This document shows positions 31,476-43,514 of a DNA stretch of 64,000 nucleotides, piece by piece. The position numbers and the translations under genes were made by a program. Each line of letters starts with the position of its first letter. Position 1 is the first letter of the stretch. The notes beneath the pieces were generated by a model. That model did not search any database. It worked only from the letters and a program-made list of their open reading frames with translations, and had not been told where the DNA came from. The DNA comes from Gambelia wislizenii (taxonomy: Eukaryota; Chordata; Lepidosauria; Squamata; Crotaphytidae): the NCBI GenBank assembly GCA_030847615.1, contig JAUMIR010000001.1, positions 165,451,001 through 165,515,000 of the forward strand. Direction: 5' to 3'.

Positions 31476-31985
31476 GTTATTACCTTTGGTTATTACCTTT
31501 AAAGCCCTAAATGGCTTGGGTCCAACTTATCTTTGGAACCGCCTCCTCCCATACAATCCTCCCCGTGCACTCCAGTCCTCTGGGAGGAATTGGCTTCAGC
31601 CACAAAAATCTAGGCTGTCTGCAACCTCCCAGAGGGCCTTGTCGGTAATTGCCCCCAAATTGTGGAATGGCCTGCGGAATGAGATCCGTCAGATGATGAG
31701 CCTGAATAGCTTTTAAAAAGCACTAAAAACAGATTTCTTTCGGCAGGCCTTTCCTGATTAGTTCCCGGCCTCACGGGCTCCTGGCCCTTTTTAGTCTGCT
31801 GGCTATTTATTATTTATTGTTTTAGTGTGATTTTATATCAGTTGTTTTAATGTATTTGGTTTAATATATTTTTATGGGGGAGGGTGGGGGTGGATGGTGT
31901 TTGGGGATTTTAAATTGTATTGGTATTTTAATTTTTGTAAGCTGCCCCGATTGTTTTAACAGGGGGCGGGATAAAAATAAATAAA

Positions 31986-32016
<31 letters not shown>
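31476..32016 (+). mobile_element. L2-type LINE inserted into CR1, with (ATT)n tail
   Basis: The frame at 31,459-31,716 encodes VITFKALNGLGPTYLWNRLL, AATSQRALSVIAPKLWNGLR-like residues and the RT C-terminus. The 3' UTR ends TTTTGTAAGCTGCCCCGATT ... GGGGGCGGGATAAAAATAAA and an ATT microsatellite (31,987-32,016). A 13-bp tandem repeat GGTTATTACCTTT (31,475-31,487 and 31,488-31,500) marks its 5' junction. Confidence 0.85.
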
Positions 32017-32018
<2 letters not shown>

Positions 32019-32290
32019 GGGCCATCTAGTCCAGCCCCCTGATGTGCAGGAATACACAATCAAAGCACTACCGACAGATGGCCATCCAACCTTTGTTTAA
32101 AAACCTCCAAAGAAGGAGACTCTACCACACTCTGAGGCAATGTATTCCACTGTTGAACAGTTCTTACTGCTAGGAAGTTCTTCCTAATGCTTAGGTGAAA
32201 TATCTTTTCCTGTAGTTTGAGTCAATTGCTCTGTGTCCTACTCTCTGGATCAGAAGAAAACAAGCTTGCTCCCCCTTCAACATGACCTTG
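32017..32290 (-). mobile_element. CR1 3' end, right piece
   Basis: Continues the inverted CR1 from 31,475: GGCCATCTAGTCCAGCCCCC, ATGGCCATCCAACCTTTGTT, CACTGTTGAACAGTTCTTAC and GGTGAAATATCTTTTCCTG, ending near CAAGCTTGCTCCCCCTTCAA. Confidence 0.85.
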
Positions 32291-32299
32291 TCTCTAGTT

Positions 32300-32520
32300 C
32301 AGAGGGCCCTTGGTATCTGTTGGGATTTGAGTCTAGAACTCCCCGCCCCCATGAATACCAAAATCCGTCGATGCTCAAGTCCCATTATATACAATAGCAC
32401 AGTAAAACAGTGAACAGCAAGGTTAGCTTTTTGGAATTTTTTTTTTTGGGGGGGGACATTTTCAAGCAGTGGTTAGTTGAATCCATGGATAAAGAATCTG
32501 GGGATATGGAGGGCCAACTG
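32300..32520. mobile_element. Tigger/pogo-like MITE (221 bp)
   Basis: Left end CAGAGGGCCCTTGGTATCTG (flank TT, expected TA); right end, inverted, CAGTTGGCCCTCCATATCCC before TA. Same subfamily interior as the 29.6-kb copy, with a T/G-rich expansion at 32,438-32,456. Confidence 0.78.
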
Positions 32521-32524
32521 TACA

Positions 32525-32705
32525 AGAGGCAGTATGTTACTAAATAATAGTTACTCAGTGTAGAATGAGCAGGAGGGTGTTGTTATGTTCATGTCCTGCT
32601 TGTGGGTTTCCCACAAACTTCTGCTTAGCTGCTGTAGGAAAAGAATGCTGGACTAGATAGGCCTTTGGTCTGATTCAGCACAGCTCTCTGCATGTTCTAA
32701 CAACT
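32525..32705 (+). mobile_element. CR1-clade LINE 3' region, right piece of split copy
   Basis: AGAGGCAGTATGTTACT, GCAGGAGGGTGTTGTTATGT, CATGTCCTGCTTGTGGGTTT and GCTGGACTAGATAGGCCTTT GGTCTGATTCAGCA form the terminal part of the same family as 31,365-31,448. Together the two pieces flank the inverted CR1, L2 and Tigger stack. Confidence 0.65.
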
Positions 32706-35700
32706 CTATTCCACAAAGCTTATGCTTCAATAAATTTACTGCTCTTTAAGATGTCACCATGCTACTTGTTTCACAGTGACAGACAAACACCACTATCCTT
32801 TGGGGAGTTATATAACGTGAACAAAAATTGGGCAATTGCACTCAATTTCTGTATCTCTCTTCTCAGTATCTCTTTGAATGACCACTTTACTGACTACTAG
32901 ATTATTGTGATAACTTGATTCAATCAAACCTTCAAAAACTTCCTTCACAGTTGGTTAGATAATTTCTATGATACATATTCTGTTACAAAGGCTTCATCTC
33001 TATAAATGTGGTTCATTTAAGAAAGGTAATTGACCACAACTTCATGAAAATTAAGATTTGAAAAGTAGAATGTTGGGGAGGGAAGGCTCTTAAAATTGAC
33101 CAGAAGAAGAAGTTGCCAAACAGAGACCTGTGCTGCAAGTAAGTTTTGGCTAATTGGTTCATTTCAGGTATGAAATTTAATTCTTCCCCATTCCTTAAAT
33201 TTTATCGCTAGCCCACAGCTTTACACAATTTGTATCTCTAAGACACCAGTGGGAACCATGAAGCCTTTCAGATATTGTTGGGCTGCAATCTCCCAGTATT
33301 CCTCACCATTATGCTTGCTAGGGCTGCTGTAAATGCATGGAATTTAGAATAATGAATGTTCTAATAAATCAGATATATATTGACGGTACATACTTCTGAA
33401 CTACAACAGACACAAAGAAATGCAACTCAAAACCATAAAAAGGCATATGAGTTCCTTTTGGATTTTTCTGGCACTGGTATGAATTTGAATAGAATTGCTA
33501 TGGTCGTGTTAGTGTAAGAGATGCAGTCTATTTCTCAATCTAACCATAAGTTGCTCACCACTAGTACAACAGAAGATGTTTTATGGTCTTTGGAAAGATA
33601 ACATTTCCTATAATCAGTACACAGACTGCAATGGTATCAGATACCAGATATTCTCGCTCTACTTCTCATTCTTGAGGGAAAATGAGTATATGGATGAAAT
33701 GTATTCTATCTACTGCTAACAGTTCAACTGAAGCTAGAGTTCTATGGACACAAACTAGAAAGTAAAACCCATTGTATTCTTTGGATTTACTTATGAGGAA
33801 ACATGTATAGTAGGACTGCATTCTATGCTGATATATAATCTGTGCAATAACCATTTTCAGCCTTAAAATTGTTCAGTGAGAAAACACTAAAAATAAACAG
33901 GAGGTGATGATAGGAAGAACCCAGATGGTATTTTGTTCCTACATAATTGCAAAGTATTTATTTTATGAAAATGTTATTAAGCCTTAATCAATCTGCTATA
34001 GAAACTAATTACCATACCATTCATGAATTTGTTATGTCAATTAAAACATATGCAACCCCCCTTTTTCCTTTCATAAAAAAGGAAATAAATTATTGCTGTC
34101 CTTGGAATTGCATGGGAGATAAACTGGGGCAGTTTCAAAGTCAGTAGAAAACAAAAAAGACTACTTTAACCAACATATTAGCTTGCCATCACCTAACACA
34201 CGGAATCAGAAAATGTCTTCAGAATTCTACTTTAGGAACAAAAGTGGCTTTTCAATGGAAACACAGAAAAAAGGCTCTGATGCCTGGCATTTTGCCATTA
34301 ATCCTATTACACTGTCATCTGGAGTTTCATTTAGAAGAAAAACAATTTAAGGCATTGTGATAAAGTAGGATTAAGTAAATTGAGAGATTTTTATGATGCC
34401 CAACCAGTTCCACAGGATCTCTGGAAGAACCAACTTAAAGACTGAAATGTAAATTAGCTTAAGTGGTATCAAGTTGGTAATTTTATTAGGCAACCACATA
34501 TTAAAACTCAAGTTTCATGGGAGCTTATCCCATCTGAAATTCTGTTAGATATGATGGACGTGCATGTTGAGGAATTTGTCTCTAATATATGCATAAGTCT
34601 GATTGATTCTGATATGGGTCGCAGCTAGTGGGATGAATCCCCTCTCCAGGCTGGCCCCACAGTTCCAAATCCTTGGGCTCCTGTCTCTCACCTTGCCCCC
34701 TTTTACCTCAAGATCCCTCCCTGAATTAGGAATGGGCCTCAAGGTGATTCCTATATGGAACAGTGGTGTTTTGTTCAGTGGGTTCGCTGTGGGAAGTGCA
34801 GCCAGGCTCTATCAAAACTTGAAGGAACATCGAGACACAGTTGTAAAAAACCAACAAGTAAAAGTTTATTAATACATACGGTAGTTAGATCACACATTAA
34901 CTCCTGAACTACTGAATGATTCACAGCTCCCCCAAACCCTTTTCAGTTTTTCTCCCGGCTGACTGTCCTGACTCTATTACTGCTTTTCCCTATCTCTATG
35001 CCATCTTTCCCCTATCTCTACAATCTCTAAGCTATTTCCTCCCTATTTATTTTCTGCCAGAGATAAGTTTTAATCCTTTCTCTCACCCCATAACCCCCCA
35101 TTCACAGCACTCCCTGAGCTGTGATTGGCTGGCACCAACCAGGCTAGCCTAGCTCCTCCCTTCACAGCTAGTTTCAGAAGGATGCAAGAAAATGACTGGG
35201 AATTTTTCTAGACAAGGAAAAATGGAATATGTCACACAAGTTCCCTGCTATGGATGTATTTGCTTCAGTAAGGGAAAACACAGTAAATTTTTTACATAAA
35301 TGACTTTTGATTCCAGTGTAACTGTTACATGTAGCCCCACTCTTTCCCCTTTGCTAGCAAGGATGTACAATTCAATGTTCCTTTCAATATTAATGATGAT
35401 TCTGTAGCAAACTAAATACACTATGGGAAGCAGTTTTCTTTGAAATAAAATTACTGACCAACACTTTACAAAGATTCCACAACTGGACCTTCTGGGCTTT
35501 TTTCAAGAACAAAACATAAAAGGATTTCACAAACCCCAAACCATTGATTGATCATTACTTGATTTTGGAAAGATTTAAAGGGGATATCTGTGATGGTCTG
35601 GGTGTGACAATTAGCATTGTCTCCAAATGGCTAAAGGAAAGAATGAAAAACATAATCTTACTATGATTTGGAGATCTTCAATTGAATATATGGGGTGGGG

Positions 35701-36156
35701 GGAAGACAGTGGTAACTTTCCAAAGGCATTCAAGTCTCTTTGGTTGAGTGTGTGGGGAAACTACCTTTGACAACTTTAACTATGGTGGCTGTGCACTTTA
35801 ATATGAAATATCACACTGTATGCTGTGTTTGAGGGAGGGAGTGGAATTGTCTGGAATGATGTTATCATATGAAATATTTTTTAAGGGAAAAAAGTAGCTG
35901 GGAGGCATTTCCATCTAACAAGGAGGCACTGCGGGCTGTCATAAATGAACCAGTTTAGGTTGGATTTTTTTTTTTTAAATCACATTTCATCTACACGGAG
36001 GACCTCTGATTGATTGTATCTGCAAGCGAATATATATCCTACACTTTTTGCTTACAAATTGGTTGTGTTTGACAAACCCCTTTAGATACAATACTCTTTG
36101 TACTCTATGAGAAATATTTTTTCATAATCTTTAGTAAATATACATAAATCATATTA
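32706..36156. other. Gene-free sequence with two repeat remnants
   Basis: One arm of the short palindromic family lies at 33,258-33,330 (CAGATATTGTTGGGCTGCAA). A piece of the other foldback family lies at 33,785-33,822. The segment 34,745-35,170 contains a GTTTATTAATACATACGG stretch and an ATTGGCTGG box, but no defined element ends. No coding evidence. Confidence 0.5.
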
Positions 36157-36478
36157 TCTATATTTATTAAAGGCTTAGGTATGTTTCCTTTCCCAGTGCT
36201 GATTGGCCACTTAGGAAACATACCCAACCAATCCTCTCCCTCCTCTCACTCCCTTAGCCAAACCCACATGCAAATTCCTTCTCTACCTCACAATCCACTC
36301 AATCTGCATCTATACCCCCAGCCTCACAAGGGCCCCTCCCTCCACTTAATTCCTCAGCCACTCACCACCCACATATAAAACAATGCAATATTTTTTCCCT
36401 AAAATAATAGAATGTAGCTGAACCATGTTAACCTTTAAGATCTACTATAACGGCATTTGTTATGGTGGGTACAGCTAG
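36157..36478 (+). mobile_element. Non-autonomous Helitron (322 bp)
   Basis: Starts TCTATATTTATTAAAGGCTT after A (36,156) and ends CAGCTAG before T (36,479), the A|T insertion rule. A small hairpin ATAAC...GTTAT (36,447-36,463) precedes the CTAG terminus. An inverted pair GGTATGTTTCCT/AGGAAACATACC lies near the 5' end. The 5' 60 bp are related to the larger Helitron at 20,282. No coding capacity; no minisatellite. Confidence 0.85.
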
Positions 36479-38214
36479 TCATATAATAATATTCTTCTAA
36501 TTATTATTCTAACAATACATTATATTATTAGAAAATTAAAATCTATGTCAATCAAAATATGGATGACAAGCACAACTATATCCAGGTAAGTTGTAGTCAT
36601 CTTCTGCTTGTCCTGTTCCAAAGCACTAGGCACTGAAATTTATGGGCCTGGAACAATTACTATTCAAATCCAGCTCTTCTGCAGATGTCTCCATTTAATT
36701 GATAGAGGACATTCATAGCTCTCATCCACTTGGCTGGAATACAGCAACACATCTGTTTAATAGACTGATATGTCTGGTATAAAATCAGCAGAAATGCCCT
36801 TTCAGAATGGTGTTTTAAAAGGAGGCTCCAGTCAAGCCTTCAAATCTGACAGAAAGAGAAGACATTTTGTTAATCTAAAATCCTTTAAAAACACATTAAG
36901 AACCAGTTTCCACTCAACAAACTCTTCTAGGTGTCAGATGTGTGATATTCATCCTACTTGGTACTTCCTTTTCATCTCCCAAGAATGTGTTTTTATGCAG
37001 CTCTTTGCCTAGCAGATCGTGACTCACATCTTATCCCTTATGGTGTGTTGCTGTGAATAAGCCTGACTTAGTCACACTTTCTGAAGGGCCTGCACTACAT
37101 GGAACCAGCCTTTTGTTATTACTATGCTATTAAATAACCAACTTGTTTCTATTTTTATATCAGGTATGATTTACTCTACAACATTTGGGATCTCCATTGG
37201 GGGGAAAAGTGTTAACTTCTAATTGGTGGTTCTTCAATCTACAGTTAGGGCAACTTATTAAACAACTACTGTTTGTCACATTTTTGACTTGGAAAATGCT
37301 TTTTATTGCAGGGGACAATTCACACAACCATGAAGATGGGTTGTATGGGTGACTTCAGCATCTGGCGCATGCTGAAGTCATATGTAAATGCTCTTCACAA
37401 TTCGTAATTTGAGCCATATTTCTCATGCTGGAAACGGAAGCCTTTACCCACCATTTCAGAATGCAGTGGTTAATATTCACCACGTATTACAGGCATAGCT
37501 CAGTTAACAATGCCTCTGACAAAGAAGCTTCTTTTTACAAAGTCTTTTTGTGCCACCCAAGCCCCCTTGTGCTCCTTGTCTTCTGTCTCACTGGAAGATT
37601 TTTAGCATCATTGGCATTGGGATGATGGTGAAGGAGGCCTGGGAAACAGTTGGTATCAGGTTGTAGTATTGTCTCTGAATTAAACAATGCAATAAAGCTC
37701 AAACGGGGAAAGAATGGGATTCTACTGTAGTTGCTCCTATTGTAGCTGCATGTGCCTGCCTACAACAGGTAAGGTAAGCAGCCACTGCCTCCAGAATCCC
37801 CTACTGAGAAATAGAGAGAAATGGGGAAATTAGATAAGCCTGCCTCACCAGCTACTACAGCATGTTATAAAAAAGAAATAGATCTGGTCACAAAAATGGA
37901 AATCATAATAAAAGTGGAGGCTGATGAAAACGGGTGGGGGGGATCACCCCAGGATGCATTTTGGAACGAGTCTTCAAGTGGTCTTTGGTAGGTTCAAAAT
38001 GCAAGGCTTACGTGACTTGGTTGTTCCATTTCATATGTCCATATTGTTAGTTCTGAATAAAAAGTTTGCTGAAACATGCTGAACTGCTCTTCTTTTTTAT
38101 GATGTAGAAACCTACCCTATTATTTCCATGTTATTTCTGCCTCTGGTACCAAATTTTCTAGGTTTTTTAAAATTATTGTACATTTAAAAAACACATTAAG
38201 AATTACAGAATTAC
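36479..38214. other. Gene-free unique sequence
   Basis: No repeats or coding features recognised. Confidence 0.5.
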
Positions 38215-38650
38215 AGGGGGGGGAAATAGAAATAGAAAATAGAAAGCTAAGGTACAATAAAAATTAAAAAGGGCAGCACAACAATTTAAAAAAAGAAAAA
38301 GAGTGGGGGGGGGAAAGGTGACTTCTGATCTTCCTTTTGGTGGTTATATGTACAGACATTCATGCCTCTCTCTCTAAAATTATAACATGTTCTCTTCTTT
38401 TATCAATAGCCTATTCTTTCTGATCACCAAAACCAAACATTACCAAATCACAGTCTCCCCACCACCACCACAAAAGATCTATAAGGGGTGTCCAGTCTTT
38501 GAAAAATGTTACTAATGATCCTTCTCTAGTCAAACCAGTCAGTTTATCCATTTCTGCTAAATCTGCAGCTTCCGCATCTATTTCCCCATGGCTGGTAACA
38601 TTGGACTCTTCCATCTCTATGCATATAGCCATCGTACTGCTGTGGTCATA
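38215..38650 (-). mobile_element. L1-type ORF2 C-terminal and 3' UTR remnant
   Basis: The minus-strand frame 38,632-38,411 contains AEMDKLTGLTREGS and FFKDWTPLIDLL, which resemble ACMDKLTFELREKDK...WEPVFRF of copy A and the DYLKSQ end of the twin-primed copy. It is followed leftwards by an A-rich region (T-poor on +, 38,215-38,315) like a 3' UTR. No duplicated target site was found. The assignment rests on weak protein resemblance. Confidence 0.5.
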
Positions 38651-39402
38651 TATTAAAATAACTAAGTACCCACGGTGCTATAATTTAAGATGATACTATG
38701 TATATATTCCATGCCACCAAAGTTTACTACTAAACTTTCAGCTTCCAAACATTGTTTTATAGAATGTACAAGCATGAAACATATTTTAGAAAATTGTTCG
38801 TGTTACTCTATAGCTATATGAATGAGAGCATTCAAAAGAATCATTCCTTCAATATTGAATTACCCAACCATAAACCTATACAGTAAGTATATCTGTCTAT
38901 AAAGGTGGATGTCATATTTCTTTGTCATCATCTTGACAGGCTACTTTTCTCTGTGGGCACATCCCCAGATTCCTATGTTCCAGTTGGAGAACTTCAAGGA
39001 CTGGACTCACAGAGAGTATGGTAAGATGTCTGGGGGAACTACAGGTCTCTGTGTACTTGGCTTCTCCCAGTGGTGGCCCTAAGGGTGCGTGGAGAGGCCA
39101 AACTGCACCAGGTGACACAGTCGGAGGGGGGGATGACACAGGTCTTAGTAATGCCACAGGTTTCTCCTTGGTTTGAAAATCATTATGTTCAGTCTGGTCA
39201 GGATCCTCTGTATAAGGAGCTCATACTGTGACTGTAAGATAATAAAAGTGAAGTAGAACAACAGGATATGATCGATAATGCAATTTATATGTGACTTGTA
39301 AACCTTTGCACAAAGATGCAGAGAGATCACTTCAGAAATTTGGGTTAATGTCCTTGTATTTTGCTTGATGAAATGTAAAATGGAATTGTTGCTTCACATA
39401 AA
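38651..39402. other. Gene-free sequence
   Basis: Nothing recognised. Confidence 0.5.
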
Positions 39403-39530
39403 TGTGTGTGTATGTGCCTTCAAGTTGGCTGTCAGCTTATGGCAACCCCATGAATTTCACAGGGTTTGCTTAGGCCAGGAATCCTCAGAGGTGGTTTTGC
39501 CAGTTCCTTCCTCACAAATATAACCATGGA
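39403..39530 (-). mobile_element. Sauria-type SINE body and tail
   Basis: Inverted body with CTCAGAGGTGGTTTTGCCAG, CCCATGAATTTCACAGGGTT and CTTCAAGTTGGCTGTCAGCT, plus a GT-rich tail at 39,403-39,413. It is the same body as the 5S-headed copy at 9.7 kb, but the promoter head is missing. Confidence 0.78.
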
Positions 39531-40819
39531 AAAAACATCTGGGGCTCTGAAAAGGAGAAGCCAAGCTAATGATCAATTGCTGGGATTGCCAACATATTTT
39601 AATATAGGTTAGAAGCATTTGGAAAATATATTGTTCTTTAAAATAAACAGCGATGTCTTCAATGCAGGATTCAATGCAGATTGCTTCTTAAATTCCTTTA
39701 CTTCTACCAATGCAGTTCCCTTATGCAATGCAAACCATGGATAATCAAGGAAGTCGGGGGTGGGGGCGAAACTACCCATACTTTACTGGAATTCAACAAC
39801 AGATATAGAATTTGAAAATGAGCTTACTTCCCCCTTATTTTGCATTATTTGTTTTTTACACATTTGTTCAGAATGTTAGGAGAAGCCAAGCATATACACA
39901 GACATCCAGTTTCCTCTAACATCACATCACAAATTCAAACCCTTGATGATGATGATTCATAACGTACTTCAATTGTTCTATGCTCCTATAGTTAATAAGA
40001 ATCCTTTATATGAACTCCTCTCATGTGTTACTTGTATAAAAACACTGAAAGGGGTGATGAAATTGCACGACTGCCTGACTTCTTTAGCCCCACCACTGAC
40101 ATCCGGGCACTGAATGTCTGCAGCAGAAGAGACTATGTATATCAAGTATACACATCGGTTTCCATGCATGCTGTAATCCTGGTTCACATGTATACTACAT
40201 GTATAAAGGTCTATGGGTATAAGCTCCCTGGGCCAATTTCCACATTACCATGGCAATGTTGGGAAAACAATGCAATATTGGGTTGGCAATATGAACCCAT
40301 TGCCCCTTTCAGAATATGAGTCCACGTGAATAAAGGTGGGCTCTTGTCAGAGCTATATCTCAAGACAATAGATTTAGTCCAGGTTGAACCTAGATGTATA
40401 AAAAGGGCAATGCCCCAAATCAGTATCCATTTGGTATTGATCTTCTGGCAACCATAAAATTTATTCCCTGGTTTCAGGTGTAAAAATACAGACTACAAAA
40501 ATCCACAAAGTGTATATTCACTATAAATTCAAAAACTATTCACGTACTCTGGTCATGGGTGAAGAGATTATATATGGAAAGTTAGTCCAGCTCTCTGCCT
40601 TCTAGAAATCTTTATTCAATAGGATAGTAAGTATGCTTCCAAGCATGATTTTGCAACCATAAGCATTAGACCATCATGGTTTAAACATTCCATGGGAAGC
40701 ATCTAAAATCACTGCTCTTTTTCCTGTGTTGTTTTCACACTATACAGAACATTCCCTTGCTATGTCCTGTCCATCACTTCTAGGTAATTGTTATAGGGGA
40801 AAGCGGCATGTTCTCAGCC
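39531..40819. other. Gene-free sequence
   Basis: Contains one partner (40,199-40,221) of a 23-bp exact repeat shared with 42,369-42,391. No coding evidence. Confidence 0.5.
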
Positions 40820-40896
40820 TCAGAAAACCCCATGATAGTTCACCTTAGGGTTGTCCTAAGTCGGAAATGACTTGAAGGCACACAACAACAACATGT
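40820..40896 (+). mobile_element. Sauria-type SINE 3' end
   Basis: CCCCATGATAGTTCACCTTA GGGTTG and AAGTCGGAAATGACTTGAAGG followed by CACACAACAACAACA match the 3' end and ACA/ACAACA tail of tRNA-derived Sauria SINEs. Confidence 0.75.
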
Positions 40897-42055
40897 TCCA
40901 CATAACCCTAGGGGCTAAATTAATGATTTCCCCCCCACATAATATAAGTAGGAGGCAGGGGATGCTTGGGCTATAGATCTGAATTTTCCAGCCCACGGTT
41001 TATTCTGATTAGCCTGTTTTGTTAAATCACATGCACTGAATCATCCTTTCTAATTAGCTATGCACTGTTACTCAAGCAAAAGGCTCCCATCCCATGGTTA
41101 CTGGGGTGGGTAACTAGAACATGTTTGCTTTCAAAGCATCTTTTAAAAAACTGATTTCTGAATACTAACTCAACAGAAAGCTGAGGTTTATGCCTTTTAA
41201 ACTCATGAATGTCAAAGGCTCATGGAATGGATGTGAAAGAGAAAACACTTCAAATTCAGCCCTATTCCTTTATTCATTCATTCAACTGTGAGTACCCCTA
41301 GAACCTGAAATTATCTGGACAATGGGCATGCATACAAAATAAAACACAAAAAAATCAATAAAGATGAAGAGCTGCCAAAGTTTAAGATACTGAAAACTAA
41401 AATATCAAACAGCTCTAAAACATGACTTTAAGACACATATAGACAGTGCACTGTTCAGATCTGAGAGAATGAAATGGTAATTACTACCTGCTGAAAAATC
41501 AGCTAATGCAGGTGACAAAAAGAATCTCTTTGTGGAAACATACCACAACTGGGGATACCACAATTGAGAATACCTTTGAAGACAGTTAGAAAACCCCTGG
41601 GTACAAAATACAGGTGCAAGAGTACTGACTGGAATTGAACATCATAGTCCTTGTTCACAAGTAATCTCCATCAACTACTGATTTGCTTCCATGATTAATC
41701 CAAAGTATGGGTTTTAACATACAAGCATATGGAGGACCTCTTCATCCAATATGTTCTTACTCATGCTTTGAGTTCACAATCAGAGACACTGCTCTGAATG
41801 CCTCTGCATATTGAGATTTGGCTACTCGTTGCAGCTCTGTTCAGTTATTACTCACCCTGCTTTTTTCGACATGGAAATAGGAAAGCATCTAACCTCACAC
41901 CCCTCTGCCATTCCTTCCCCCACTTGGAAAATGATACACCTAAGAGGAAAGGTTGCTGTTTGTTATTTATGTGCAGGCTCTCCATGCAAGCAAGAACTCA
42001 GGAAAATCAAGTATTTTGCTAACACAGAAAACCTCTATGCTAAGGGTGGGAATGT
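40897..42055. other. Gene-free sequence
   Basis: Nothing recognised. Confidence 0.5.
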
Positions 42056-42140
42056 GTGGCCCTCCACATAGTATTGGACTGCAACTCCCAGCAGCCCTAC
42101 CTAGCACAGCCACTAGGAACTGAAGTTCAACAAGATTAGA
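42056..42140. repeat. Short palindromic interspersed repeat
   Basis: GGCCCTCCACATAGTATTGG ACTGCAACTCCCAGCAGCCC, then CTGAAGTTCAACAAGATTAG, is a member of the family at 10,005-10,125. Confidence 0.6.
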
Positions 42141-42372
42141 AAGAAAGCACAATTCCAACCCACCCCTGGTCTAAACAAACAACACTTTGTTCTCAGATGA
42201 GTGGCTTAACATGTGATGAAAGTGACAAAAGGGTGGGCAGCCCCTCATGTAATGCTTTGCAATAATCTTGGTGGGAGGCAACTAGAAGCATAGATAATCA
42301 CTGAGGACATATTTGGGGTACCAGCCTAAGCTGGTAAATGGTGTTGCCATGCCATACAGGACACTGGTATGT

Positions 42373-42398
42373 ATAAAGGTCTATGGGTATAGACCTTT
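42373..42398. repeat. Perfect 11-bp stem hairpin
   Basis: TAAAGGTCTAT-GGGT-ATAGACCTTTA. The left arm and loop lie within a 23-bp exact match to 40,199-40,221; the right arm is unique to this site. Confidence 0.85.
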
Positions 42399-42459
42399 AG
42401 TAGCCTTGTGCCTCTAGTGGCATAGATAGATCCCCAATCCCAAACAAAGAACTTAATTC

Positions 42460-42640
42460 TTTAGGGGCAGCATGGTCCCCACCAGGAAAAGGTGAACACC
42501 AGTAATCCAGATGAACAAGCTGCCCACAAACAGTACCTCTGTTTTACTTGGACTGAACTTCAGTTTGTTGGACCTCATACAGTTCATTACTGTGGCCAGG
42601 CATTAAGATAATGTGCCTGCATGTTCATTTTGCAGATTAT
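42460..42640. repeat. Unclassified interspersed repeat, LINE-like
   Basis: TACCTCTGTTTTACTTGGAC TGAACTTCAGTTTGTTGGACC resembles a widespread reptile repeat of L2-like type. Related stretches may lie at 52,860-53,070 and 58,800-59,050. Orientation and clade uncertain. Confidence 0.35.
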
Positions 42641-43069
42641 TACAAATGCAAGGAAGATACTTAACCCAGAAAAGAAGCATCAATGCCTGAACTGTTCAGC
42701 ACAAGAAGCGATCAAATAACTACAAAGGGTACAGATGGGGAACCCCCTTGGTATGACCAGCATGACTGTGTGCAATTTAACTCTCAAACACTTGTCCTAA
42801 AAATGCCATTGGCAAGAAGATTTGACGTGGAACTAGATTAAGTATGCTATCTCCTGAGAGCAACACCTGTGCCCTTTTTATACAAACACTTTGCTGGCTG
42901 GCACTGCCTCTCCATCACTGCACACTGAGCAAACATGTCAACAAGAATGACTTAATTTAGACACATGCTTGATTGGAAGAATGAAATAGAGGCAAAGCTT
43001 CCTTGACGTAGGAGGTCTGCTGAAAAAGAGAGGAATCAAGATAAACAGCCCAGTCATAAGAACAGGGAA

Positions 43070-43252
43070 CCTAAGAGCCATCCTGGAACATACCAAAGGC
43101 CTATCTAATCCAGCATCCTGTTCACACATTGTACCGAATGGTTCCTCCATACATTTCTCTAATCCCCTTTTAAAGCTATCCAAGTGGGTGGCAATTGCTA
43201 CATTTTGTGGTTGTGAATTCCACAATGTAACAATGTACTATGTGAAAACATA
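43070..43252 (-). mobile_element. CR1-clade LINE 3' region, left piece
   Basis: Inverted copy of the family at 31.4 and 32.5 kb: GGCCTATCTAATCCAGCATCC, CCTCCATACATTTCTCTAAT CCCC, TTTAAAGCTATCCAAGTGGG and TGTGAATTCCACAATGTAAC. The next part follows at 43,515 beyond the Tigger-like insertion. Confidence 0.72.
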
Positions 43253-43512
43253 CAGTAGGACCCCCGTATCCACTGATTCATTATCCACTGATTCAATTAT
43301 CCATGGGACACAAAACAGCACACCTACCACAGAGTCTTCTAGAAAATGTGCCCTCTCTAGCCATTTTCTAGGTCCTCCAAGGCATGGTATTGTAAACCAG
43401 AAGTCCCATTATTTTCAGTGGTGTTTGCTATTATCCACGATTTAGTATCCATGCCCCCCCCAGTATCCATGCCCCCCCAGAACCAATCCCCAGTGGATAA
43501 GGGGTCCTACTT
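43253..43512. mobile_element. Tigger/pogo-like MITE (260 bp) in a CR1 copy
   Basis: Left end CAGTAGGACCCCCGTATCCA after TA; right end, inverted, AAGTAGGACCCCTTATCCAC before TA. Removing the element and one TA restores the CR1 phrase corresponding to AAGTA..TTTTCACA. The right half has a short tandem repeat AGTATCCATGCCCCCCC. Confidence 0.82.
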
Positions 43513-43514
43513 TA

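Noticed and set aside
35158..35172. CAGCTAGT at 35,164 as a third Helitron 3' end
   Set aside because: No hairpin lies at the proper distance upstream and no matching TC start was found.
34745..35210. A solo LTR (GTTTATTAATACATACGG, ATTGGCTGG, CTAGTTTC)
   Set aside because: No TG...CA ends, no duplicated target and no polyadenylation signal in the right place.
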